Shown: one piece after another, positions 39,536-46,151 of the stretch
Layout of the letters: each line of letters starts with the position of its first letter
How positions within the stretch are numbered: position 1 is the stretch's first letter
NCBI GenBank assembly: GCA_938037005.1
Contig: CALHVR010000043.1
Coordinates: 1-46,151, forward strand
Direction: 5' to 3'
DNA: 46,151 bases
DNA from: an uncultured Leptotrichiaceae bacterium
GTDB taxonomy: Bacteria > Fusobacteriota > Fusobacteriia > Fusobacteriales > Leptotrichiaceae
The notes under the pieces: generated by a model
What the model saw: the letters and a program-made list of their open reading frames with translations, nothing else
What the model was told of the DNA's origin: nothing
Database searches by the model: none
Position numbers and translations under genes: made by a program

Positions 39536-40342
39536 TTATTTCCCCTTAATTTCAAATTCTACCATATAAGGTACATGATCAGATAATTCATCCCACTTTT
39601 CAGATTCATCTTTTACAAAAAAGCTTTTATTAACTTTCCAATTTTTTGATTTATCTCCAAAAATATAATCAATTCTTGTGTCTTTCACATTTCTTTGTTT
39701 ATCTTTTTCAACTTCGCTATTTGAAGGGGATCCTTTTATTTCAGTATAACTATCTGTCCATTTTTTTAAATACTTTGAATAACTTTCTGAAGTTGGTAAC
39801 ATATTAAGATCTCCTGCCAAAAATTTAATATCTCCTTCAAAAATATCAGTTACAGCTAAAACTTCTTCTGTTTCTTCTGCTTTAATATTTTCTTGATAAT
39901 TCAAATGTGCATTAATTATTGTTACAGTTTTTCCAAAAACATCTTTAGATATTTGTACCCCCAGCAAATATCTTTTTTCATTCCCAACAGATGGTAATTC
40001 AAAAGTATAATATCTCTCAATTGGATATTTTGAAATTATAGATATTCCAAACTCTCCCCCATCAAAGTCTAATGTTTTTTGAAAATAATATTCATTATAA
40101 CCCAATTTATCTGCAATATCTTCCGTCACATCTCTTTTATTACTTCGTCTCGTATTTTTATCAACTTCTTGCAATACAATAAAATCCGGATTATATTTTT
40201 TTATCGTTTTTCCTAATTTTTCTCCATTCGTTAATCTCGCTCCATAAATATTATAAGTCATTATTTTGAATTCTTTTGCTTGCAACATTACTCCCATTCC
40301 TAAAAAAATGATGAAAGTCAATATTTTTTTTAAACTTTTCAT
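39536..40342 (-). CDS. Secreted endonuclease/exonuclease/phosphatase-fold protein
   Basis: 268 residues. A signal peptide (ILTFIIFLGMGVMLQAKE) suggests export to the periplasm or outside. The EEP superfamily motifs follow in order: IMTYNIYG, VLQEVDKNTRR, GISIISKYPI, INAHLNYQ, LAGDLNMLP, TRIDYIFGD and LSDHVPYMV, including the metal and catalytic residues N, E, H, D, N, D, H. The family includes nucleases and phosphoesterases/sphingomyelinases, so substrate is open. Its gene lies 47 bp after the glycosyltransferase and next to the type III TA remnant. RBS AGGAGC 6 nt upstream. Confidence 0.9.
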   Translation of the reverse strand: MKSLKKILTFIIFLGMGVMLQAKEFKIMTYNIYGARLTNGEKLGKTIKKYNPDFIVLQEVDKNTRRSNKRDVTEDIADKLGYNEYYFQKTLDFDGGEFGISIISKYPIERYYTFELPSVGNEKRYLLGVQISKDVFGKTVTIINAHLNYQENIKAEETEEVLAVTDIFEGDIKFLAGDLNMLPTSESYSKYLKKWTDSYTEIKGSPSNSEVEKDKQRNVKDTRIDYIFGDKSKNWKVNKSFFVKDESEKWDELSDHVPYMVEFEIKGK

Positions 40343-40389
40343 TTTTTGCTCCTAATTTACACTTTTCAACTTTTACCAATACTAATTAA

Positions 40390-41136
40390 TCATTTTCTTT
40401 TTTCAATTAAATAGTATCTTGCTCTTATTCTTAATTTCTTTATAATTTTTTTCAATCCGCTTAAATGTTTACTTTCCAAAAAAAGCCTTGCTTTTAATGA
40501 TGTCCAACTATCTGCCCACCAATGTATTCCGTAAGTGTCTTCTTTTATACATTCTTGTGAAAAAACTTCTCCCAAACCGTATGGATAAAAATATTGTTTC
40601 GGATAAAGTTTTATTTTCCCATTTTGTAGTTCATTCTCTCTTTTATTCGTTAATCCATATTTTTTCTCCATTATATACGTAAATATTTTAGGAATTGTCC
40701 AAAGAGGCTTTTCCCATATTTCTTGTTCGTAAAATTTAATGACATCAGCTAAAAATGGACTTCTTTTCTCACACCCAAAAATTCCAACACTTAAAAATTT
40801 TTCATTTTCATATCCTAAAAAAAATTTTGTTTCCTCATTTAAAAGTGGGGAAATATCTTTTATTATTTCCATATCTGTATCTAAATAAATTCCACCGTGT
40901 TCGTACATATAATGAACTCGCATATAGTCCGACACATATGCCCACAATTTTCGTTCATAACATTCTCTAAAAAATCTATTTTCTTTTAAATGTTTTTCCA
41001 TATCAAAATTTATTTCATTTATCTCAATAATTTCATAATTTTTAAGATTTTCACACCAAGAGCCGTGACACTGATAAAAAATATTCGGTTTTTTACCGTC
41101 ACCTACCCAAACGTAATGTATTTTTTTCTCTATCAT
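40390..41136 (-). CDS. GT32-like (OCH1-type) DXD glycosyltransferase
   Basis: 248 residues. KIHYVWVGDGKKPN at the N-terminus, then LWAYVSDYMRVHYMYEHGGI and YLDTDMEII contain the DXD (DTD) sugar-nucleotide site typical of Gly_transf_sug/GT32 proteins. No transmembrane segment is evident; the C-terminus is basic and could lie at the inner membrane. It starts inside the polymerase gene (38-nt overlap, GAGGAG upstream). It probably adds a sugar to a surface polysaccharide; donor and acceptor unknown. Confidence 0.88.
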   Translation of the reverse strand: MIEKKIHYVWVGDGKKPNIFYQCHGSWCENLKNYEIIEINEINFDMEKHLKENRFFRECYERKLWAYVSDYMRVHYMYEHGGIYLDTDMEIIKDISPLLNEETKFFLGYENEKFLSVGIFGCEKRSPFLADVIKFYEQEIWEKPLWTIPKIFTYIMEKKYGLTNKRENELQNGKIKLYPKQYFYPYGLGEVFSQECIKEDTYGIHWWADSWTSLKARLFLESKHLSGLKKIIKKLRIRARYYLIEKRK

Positions 41137-42523
41137 TACTATATTTCTCCTCTATTTTTTTATACATATATGTAAAACATGTTATTAAAACATATACTCC
41201 TATCAACAATACCATATTTTTTATAAGTCCATCTCCAAAAAATGAACCTCTCGGTATATAAAATAAATTAGGTATAAAATAATAAGATGTTAACAATAAA
41301 AATCTATTTTTTACAACATTTCTTTCATATTTTATTATAATAATTCCTAAAATAATTGATATTATTATTATCCATAAATATCCTAAATCATACATTTCTG
41401 CAATATAGTTTGAACCAATCCCCTCTCCTTTTAAATAAGCTTTCGGATCTAAAGCATAAGTCAATCTATCTGCTAATGAATTTGTGTTATTTAAAGTATC
41501 AATCGATTGTGGTTTAAAGCCAAAAATTCCCTGAAATATATATGGATAATTCCCAACTCCAACAATTTTATTTTTCAAATCAATCGTATAACCTAAAACT
41601 AAATAACTCACTCCTTGTGAAAATAAAAAATTATAAATTCCATTAATTAGATCTAAACTAAATATTTTTTTACTTCTTATTGATACTAATATTTGTGAAA
41701 AAATCATTATAAACCCTATTAATTTTGCCATCGTTTTCATTTTTATTTTTATGCCATACACTTTTGTGTAATACCACATTATAAATAATAATTGTGTTAA
41801 GAAAATCGCTCTTGCACCTTTAAACGAATCTAATAATTTTACCATAAGATAAATGCTTGAAACTGTTAAAAATTTCTTTTTTGTTGGTATAGAAATTAAA
41901 AATATTAAAAATCCTATCGTCATTATTGTCCCTGATCCTTTTGTAAACCAAGGATATTCAACACTTTTTAAAATTCCAGTATAATATGCTTCATAACCTG
42001 CTTGTAAAATTATTTTCATTTGTAAAAACATTTTATATGCCAGTCCCGGAACTGAAATAAAAAACAAAAACATCCCAAAATCTGTATATATTTTATTTGT
42101 TGTTAATTTTATTTCACTATACAATTTTTCTTGTGTTTCAGTAAATATTCCAATTATAAATCCTAAATGTGTAAATAATAAAGTTATTATAAATACTATG
42201 ATAATTTCATTTCTCACATCATGATAAAAATAATAATTCGCAAATTTTGTAGCCCAACCAAATTCATGATAATTTACTATATCTAAAAATATTCGTGAAT
42301 AATTAAATAAAAATGTTGTGTATAAAAAAATCATATATGAATTTAACCAATTCAAGTATATTTTTGCTGTAGCAAAAACATAGATATAAATTACCATTAA
42401 CATTCCTTCTAAAAATTTCATTTCTTGCTGTCCATTTTTGAATGTTATTAGATTTTTTGTCAAAAATATAAACACAATAATCATCAAATGCACTATTAAA
42501 AATATTATTTTATCTTTTTTCAT
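41099..42523 (-). CDS. O-antigen/oligosaccharide polymerase-like (Wzy-type) membrane protein
   Basis: 474 residues with about twelve hydrophobic segments and one long extracytoplasmic loop (around NTNSLADRLTYALDPKAYLK and GEGIGSNYIAEMYDLGYLWI), the layout of Wzy-like polymerases. A basic C-terminus follows. Such proteins link oligosaccharide repeat units at the periplasmic face. With the overlapping GT32 gene it makes a minimal two-gene surface-polysaccharide unit; no wzx, wzz or other transferases are in view. AGAGGA is 4-5 nt upstream of the ATG. Confidence 0.8.
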   Translation of the reverse strand: MKKDKIIFLIVHLMIIVFIFLTKNLITFKNGQQEMKFLEGMLMVIYIYVFATAKIYLNWLNSYMIFLYTTFLFNYSRIFLDIVNYHEFGWATKFANYYFYHDVRNEIIIVFIITLLFTHLGFIIGIFTETQEKLYSEIKLTTNKIYTDFGMFLFFISVPGLAYKMFLQMKIILQAGYEAYYTGILKSVEYPWFTKGSGTIMTIGFLIFLISIPTKKKFLTVSSIYLMVKLLDSFKGARAIFLTQLLFIMWYYTKVYGIKIKMKTMAKLIGFIMIFSQILVSIRSKKIFSLDLINGIYNFLFSQGVSYLVLGYTIDLKNKIVGVGNYPYIFQGIFGFKPQSIDTLNNTNSLADRLTYALDPKAYLKGEGIGSNYIAEMYDLGYLWIIIISIILGIIIIKYERNVVKNRFLLLTSYYFIPNLFYIPRGSFFGDGLIKNMVLLIGVYVLITCFTYMYKKIEEKYSNDREKNTLRLGR

Positions 42524-42604
42524 TTTATCCTCTTAAATTTTACTTTTTAAAATCATTATACATCAAATCCTACATTATTTCTACTTTTTTTTATAGGTTA
42601 AAAA

Positions 42605-42613
42605 TGATATAAT
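42605..42613 (+). promoter_or_regulatory. Extended -10 promoter of dus
   Basis: TGATATAAT, a full extended -10, 28 bp before the ATG; no clear -35. Confidence 0.6.
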
Positions 42614-42641
42614 TTATAAAAAAGTAAAATTGGAGTTAATT

Positions 42642-43583
42642 ATGAAAATATATATTTCACCCATGGCAGGAATAACAGATTATGCTTACAGACAAATAAT
42701 GTCAAAATTTAACCCCGACTTAGTTTTTGCTGAAATGGTAAACGCTCATCTTATGAATTTGGAGGATGAAACTACAATAACTCAACTTTTAAAATGCGAT
42801 AATTTTGAAAAAACTGGAGCTCAAATTTTTGGACACGATAAAGAGGAACTTGTAAATGCTTTTCTAAAAGTTGAATCACTTGGATTTAAACAAATTAATC
42901 TTAATATGGGTTGTCCTCAACCAAAAATTATAAAAAACGGCTCAGGCTCTGCTCTTTTACCAAGAACTGAATTTATGAAAGATTTAATTCATACTTTAAA
43001 ATCAAAATTAAAATCTGACACAAAACTTTCTATAAAAATTCGTGTTGGTTATAAAAATTTTCATTCTCCAGAATTTTATATTCAACTTGCTAACGAGTAT
43101 AAGCTTGATTTTATTTGTGTTCACGGTCGTACACAAGAACAAATTTATAGCGGTGTTTCTAACTGGGATTTAGTTTCAAAACTGAGTAAATTACCAAGAA
43201 ATATTGATTTTATTGGTAATGGCGATTTATTTGATCCAGAAAATATTGCTAAAAAAATTAAAGATACAAAACTTGATGGAATTATGCTTGCTCGTGGTAT
43301 CGTTGGTAATCCGTGGCTTATCGCTCAAACGAAAGAATTTTTATCTTATGGAAGTATAACTACTACTCAAACTTTTGAAAATACAAAAAATGTTTTATTA
43401 GAACATTTGACACTTTTAGAAAAAAACAAAGGAGCTGTTACTGCTTCCATGGAAATTAATAAATTTATACGCCCATATTTCAAACAATTTTCAGAAAACA
43501 CTCCAGATTTTTCTACAAAATTACGAGAAATTATATCTGAAAAAGACATTTTACAAAAATATCGGTTAATAAATTCACTTTAA
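42642..43583 (+). CDS. dus: tRNA-dihydrouridine synthase
   Basis: 313 residues. FMN-dependent TIM-barrel enzyme that reduces uridines in the tRNA D-loop and variable loop. Motifs: YISPMAGITDYAYRQIM, INLNMGCPQPKIIKNGSGSA (with the catalytic Cys), FICVHGRTQEQIYSG and FIGNGDLFD. The frame also has an upstream TTG at 42630, but that is part of TTGGAG, the Shine-Dalgarno; the ATG at 42642 is the start. It converges on the NlpC/P60 gene. Confidence 0.95.
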   Translation: MKIYISPMAGITDYAYRQIMSKFNPDLVFAEMVNAHLMNLEDETTITQLLKCDNFEKTGAQIFGHDKEELVNAFLKVESLGFKQINLNMGCPQPKIIKNGSGSALLPRTEFMKDLIHTLKSKLKSDTKLSIKIRVGYKNFHSPEFYIQLANEYKLDFICVHGRTQEQIYSGVSNWDLVSKLSKLPRNIDFIGNGDLFDPENIAKKIKDTKLDGIMLARGIVGNPWLIAQTKEFLSYGSITTTQTFENTKNVLLEHLTLLEKNKGAVTASMEINKFIRPYFKQFSENTPDFSTKLREIISEKDILQKYRLINSL

Positions 43584-43604
43584 AATTCTATAATATCATT
43601 TTCA

Positions 43605-43655
43605 ATAAAAAAGTACCAAAACTATTTTTTATAGTCTTGGTACTATTTTTTATAC
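43605..43655. terminator. Bidirectional terminator between dus and the NlpC/P60 gene
   Basis: 14-bp stem with one mismatch (43612-43625 with 43631-43644, 5-nt loop) starting AGTACCAA, flanked by A6 and T6. Confidence 0.92.
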
Positions 43656-44261
43656 ACTTTGTCTAGCTTTATCTACTCTCACTGCATATTTAAAATATTT
43701 ACCCCAATACTTGCTTTCAAGTGTTGAAATTACTACTCCCTGAGATGTTGAGGCATTTAAAAACAAGGAATTCCCTAAATAAACTGCTGTATGATTTACT
43801 CTTTCCTCGGGTCTAAAAAACAATATATCTCCCGGCTTTAACTCTGATCTATCAATTTTTCTACCGTGATTTGCTTGATCTATTGCAACTCTTGGCAATT
43901 CATAATTAAATACAGCACGATAAATTCTTCTCGTCAATGCCGAACAATCAATTCCTTCTACCGAATCACCACCCCAAATATATTTTGTTCCTTTCCATAT
44001 ATTAAAGGCTTTTAAAAGAGAATTTTCTAAAATTACTCTATCTATTTCTTCCATCGTTCCATTCATTAAAACTTTATTTTGTAACGCTTCAAACTCATTC
44101 ATTCTATTACGAATTATTGTATTATCTAACAATATACTTTCTTGATTTTCATTTTTGGGATAATCTTGTTGAGTTATTGTTGCTATTTGCGCTGCATTTA
44201 TATTACTACAGCTTATAACTATCAGTCCTATTATTGCTAATATTATTTTTTTATTTTTCAT
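43650..44261 (-). CDS. NlpC/P60 cell-wall peptidase lipoprotein
   Basis: 203 residues. Signal with lipobox LIVISC (Cys18), then a linker and an NlpC/P60 domain: KYIWGGDSVEGIDCSALTRR (Cys106), PGDILFFRPEERVNHTAVYL (His157) and LFLNAS, where an Asn169 occupies the third, polar catalytic position. The family hydrolyses D-Glu-DAP links in peptidoglycan. The ATG at 44261 has an AAAGGA 36 nt upstream with a possible short stem in between. Gap to dtd 57 bp. Confidence 0.93.
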   Translation of the reverse strand: MKNKKIILAIIGLIVISCSNINAAQIATITQQDYPKNENQESILLDNTIIRNRMNEFEALQNKVLMNGTMEEIDRVILENSLLKAFNIWKGTKYIWGGDSVEGIDCSALTRRIYRAVFNYELPRVAIDQANHGRKIDRSELKPGDILFFRPEERVNHTAVYLGNSLFLNASTSQGVVISTLESKYWGKYFKYAVRVDKARQSV

Positions 44262-44318
44262 TTTTTTATACTGAAATTATATAAATAATTACAACTTTCC
44301 TTTCTAAAATTTTATTTT

Positions 44319-44765
44319 TTACTTTTTAGGTGATTCAATTATTAAAGTAATTGGTCCATCATTTATAGCCTCTATATCCATATGTTCTTGAAATTCTCCC
44401 GTTTCAAAGGGAACTCTCGTCTTTGATAGCTTTTTCAAAAATATATTATAAATTTCTCTCGCTTTATCTGCCGGAGCTGATTCCGTATAGCTTGGACGAC
44501 GACCTTTTCTAGTTTCGCCATAAATTGTAAAATTACTTACAATCATTAAACTTCCATCCACATCTTGCACAGACAAATTCATTTTTCCATCATCATCACT
44601 AAATATTCTTAAATTTATTAACTTATCAACACAATAATCTATATCTTTTTCATTATCATCGTGAGTTATTCCAACAAACGCTAATATTCCTTGTTCTATT
44701 TCACATTTATATTTTGTGTTTACAAACATCTTTGCTTCTTTAACTCTTTGAATTATTATTTTCAT
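44319..44765 (-). CDS. dtd: D-aminoacyl-tRNA deacylase
   Basis: 148 residues from ATG 44765 (MKIIIQRVKEAKMFVN). It removes D-amino acids and Gly from mischarged tRNA. The family signature SNFTIYGETRKGRRPSYTES and the Gly-cisPro motif NDGPITL are intact. The frame extends six codons to a TTG, but that part contains the GGGA Shine-Dalgarno. Upstream 44784-44913 holds nothing but AT-rich sequence and the next gene's terminator. Confidence 0.97.
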   Translation of the reverse strand: MKIIIQRVKEAKMFVNTKYKCEIEQGILAFVGITHDDNEKDIDYCVDKLINLRIFSDDDGKMNLSVQDVDGSLMIVSNFTIYGETRKGRRPSYTESAPADKAREIYNIFLKKLSKTRVPFETGEFQEHMDIEAINDGPITLIIESPKK

Positions 44766-44878
44766 AGTTTTTTCCCATTTCAATTTTTAATTTTAAAATT
44801 TAATTACACCATTTACACCATAATTATAATAAATCTTTTTTTATTTTTCAAGTTGTAAAAAAAATATTTTTTCAAAAT

Positions 44879-44907
44879 AAAAAACTACAGTTCTTACACC
44901 GTAGTTT
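44879..44907 (-). terminator. Terminator of the 45786-44914 gene pair
   Basis: Stem AAACTAC/GTAGTTT with a loop of 12 nt, followed by T6 on the minus strand, a few bases after the stop codon at 44914. Confidence 0.75.
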
Positions 44908-44913
44908 CTTCTA

Positions 44914-45339
44914 TTAATTACTTTCTATAATTTCAAAATTTTCTTCTTTTTTATTGAATTTTAATTGATAAACTTTTCTTGCTTCAATCTCAATTTCAAC
45001 TTTTTGAGGACCATAAATATTTGTAACACTCTTATGAAGTATTCCCGGTCTAGTTGATGAATAAGTAACATTTACTATTCTTTTACCCGGTTTTATGTAA
45101 ACTCCAGTTTTTGTAGTTTGATAAAAATACACTGCTGGCTCTCCATCTATGTCCAAGACTCTCATTTCTTTAGAAGTTATACCATTTGTCCCTGTATCTA
45201 AAAATAATTTTGAAGCATCAGGATTTTCTTGTAAAAATCTATCTCCATTTTTTCTATGGAAATATAATGAAACTCCCATACCTAAAGGAACTAATACTAC
45301 CATTGCAATTATGTAGTAAGCATAAATTGGTAAATTCAT
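44914..45339 (-). CDS. Small membrane protein of unknown function
   Basis: 141 residues. One N-terminal membrane helix (YAYYIIAMVVLVPLGMGVSLYF), then a soluble beta-rich domain (EMRVLDIDGEPAVYFYQTT, TGVYIKPGKRIVNVTYSSTR, KVEIEIEARKVYQLKF). No known domain recognised. GGAG lies 11 nt from the ATG, inside the end of the upstream gene, so translation is coupled. The two genes form one small transcription unit. Confidence 0.75.
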   Translation of the reverse strand: MNLPIYAYYIIAMVVLVPLGMGVSLYFHRKNGDRFLQENPDASKLFLDTGTNGITSKEMRVLDIDGEPAVYFYQTTKTGVYIKPGKRIVNVTYSSTRPGILHKSVTNIYGPQKVEIEIEARKVYQLKFNKKEENFEIIESN

Positions 45340-45345
45340 TCAAAT

Positions 45346-45786
45346 TCACTCTCCTTTTCTTTTAGTTTTTATTTTTATAACTCTTTGGTTATCACCAATT
45401 AAACATAAGTCCTCCAAAAGACTTTCATAATCCTTGTAACTTAATAAATCACAATCTATTTCTTCTTGTTTCCCTGCCTCATCTGTTACAATTAAACTTT
45501 TACTTCCATTCACTTCATAATATGAAAATTCATACTCATTAAAAGGAAATACTTCTTCTTTTTTCCCTTTTTCTAATATTAATTTATCATTATCAACTAT
45601 TATAGTTATTTTGTTTTGTAATATTGTTGAATATGCAAAAAATAAATATATTAATGCTAATATTATAACTCCATAAGTTGTATCTACTATAAATCTTGAT
45701 AATATAAATCCAATGAATAAGACAGCAAATAACCCCGTAATTAAACTTATAACCGTTTTAAATAATTTAGGTTTATATCGTTTCAT
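45346..45786 (-). CDS. Membrane protein with possible PH-like domain
   Basis: 146 residues from ATG 45786. Two membrane helices (TVISLITGLFAVLFIGFIL, TYGVIILALIYLFFAYSTIL) and a C-terminal domain (ITIIVDNDKLILEKGKKEEV, YKDYESLLEDLCLIGDN) that resembles bacterial PH-like domains. The frame has an ATG at 45795, but GAGGAG abuts it; ATG 45786 has 9-nt spacing. It is followed by the gene at 44914-45339. Function unknown. Confidence 0.78.
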   Translation of the reverse strand: MKRYKPKLFKTVISLITGLFAVLFIGFILSRFIVDTTYGVIILALIYLFFAYSTILQNKITIIVDNDKLILEKGKKEEVFPFNEYEFSYYEVNGSKSLIVTDEAGKQEEIDCDLLSYKDYESLLEDLCLIGDNQRVIKIKTKRKGE

Positions 45787-45807
45787 AGAAATCATCTCCT
45801 CGTTTAT

Positions 45808-45835
45808 ATTATACCACAGATATATTATATCACAA
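45808..45835 (-). promoter_or_regulatory. Promoter of the small membrane-protein pair
   Basis: TTGTGA (45835-45830), 16-bp spacer, TATAAT (45813-45808) with TGG before it (extended -10). Confidence 0.65.
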
Positions 45836-45931
45836 AATTTTTAAAAATCAAAAAAAATTAAACTTTTATTAAAAATATATTTTTAAAATGATTATATTTC
45901 AAATCTGTTCATTCATTCAGATGTATTTTTG

Positions 45932-45960
45932 TTGACTTTGCGAGTATTTTAGAGTAGAAT
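45932..45960 (+). promoter_or_regulatory. Promoter of the lipoprotein gene at the right edge
   Basis: TTGACT (45932-45937), 17-bp spacer, TAGAAT (45955-45960). A palindromic ATCTG/CAGAT pair (45903-45922) lies just upstream. Confidence 0.75.
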
Positions 45961-46018
45961 AAAATTTACAAAATAAAAAGTAATCATCTAAATTATTTAA
46001 GATGAAATAGGAGGAAAA

Positions 46019-46151
46019 ATGAAAAAAATTATTATGTCATTATTTTTATGTTTACTAGCTCTTTCTTGTGGAAATAGTAACAGTCAAACAGCAAATGAAA
46101 AAGAAACTAAAACTACACAAAAAGAAACTTTAGTTACAAGTTTACCGCCTT
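46019..46151 (+). CDS. N-terminus of a lipoprotein, possibly a solute-binding protein (cut by window edge)
   Basis: 44 codons are visible: a signal peptide with lipobox LALSCGNSNS, then a polar Lys/Thr-rich linker and ETLVTSLPP. That ending resembles the first strand of family-5 (oligopeptide-type) solute-binding proteins, but so little is visible that this is a guess. AGGAGG lies 5-6 nt upstream of the ATG, and a strong promoter precedes it. It is divergent from the small membrane-protein pair. Confidence 0.8.
   Translation, partial: MKKIIMSLFLCLLALSCGNSNSQTANEKETKTTQKETLVTSLPP

Noticed and set aside
44262..44297. Sixth SD-hairpin-start case before the NlpC/P60 gene
   Set aside because: The SD (AAAGGA) is 36 nt away and a 6-bp stem (AATTAT/ATAATT) can form, but about 20 nt would still remain, so the compensation is not exact. 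Kept out of the main set.

Overview
The window is very AT-rich and reads like a chromosome segment of a Leptotrichia-type fusobacterium. Pointers are the giant type V autotransporter with a fusobacterial-type N-terminal region (26668-34170), a sodium-type F-ATPase c subunit, a short HPF, and gene sequences that look leptotrichial throughout. No rRNA, tRNA or CRISPR array was seen. Almost everything lies on the minus strand; plus-strand genes are hpf, dus and the lipoprotein cut by the right edge.

Layout. 1-2600: an amino-acid locus (N-terminus of an unidentified, possibly tryptophanase-like gene; azlD-azlC exporter), a periplasmic TPR protein with an A17 tract at its promoter, and ridA. 2700-6310: hpf, converging on a recA-recX-plsC-rdgB operon. 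6460-10290: a TPR protein, dapH, dapB and a DUF4912 protein. 10288-16830: a complete atpBEFHAGDC operon behind one strong promoter. 16900-18660: a decayed accessory patch with a transposase remnant, a DUF1016/YhcG nuclease gene cut by one amber codon, and the tail of a DNA methyltransferase/restriction gene. 18663-23400: an NTF2-like protein and the rpsB-tsf-pyrH-frr-mreB translation/shape cluster with a structured rpsB leader. 23485-26570: a TPP-riboswitch-controlled thiamine-precursor uptake operon. 26588-34245: the 2500-residue autotransporter. 34263-39110: miaA, a tRNA adenine methyltransferase, a TPR protein, and glmS behind a glmS ribozyme. 39147-39532: a broken type III toxin-antitoxin locus. 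39536-42523: a secreted endonuclease/phosphatase-fold protein, a GT32-like glycosyltransferase and a Wzy-like polymerase. 42605-46151: dus, an NlpC/P60 lipoprotein, dtd, two small membrane proteins and the start of a lipoprotein.

The most interesting item is at 39147-39532. Read on the minus strand it shows a sigma70-type promoter, three 57-bp tandem units each with a 6-bp stem (two base pairs show full compensatory change in the middle unit), a weak terminator hairpin, a Shine-Dalgarno, and a 41-residue ORF resembling the N-terminus of ToxN/AbiQ. That is the order of a type III toxin-antitoxin locus; the toxin is truncated next to the glmS promoter while the candidate antitoxin RNA appears intact.

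The second recurring pattern is translational. In five genes (rdgB, plsC, recA, dapH, thiY) the Shine-Dalgarno lies 24-35 nt from the start codon, too far for normal initiation, and in each case a perfect 6-10 bp inverted repeat sits in the gap and would shorten it to about 9-12 nt when folded. Other genes in the window have ordinary spacing. Functions are inferred from sequence only; no database search was run.
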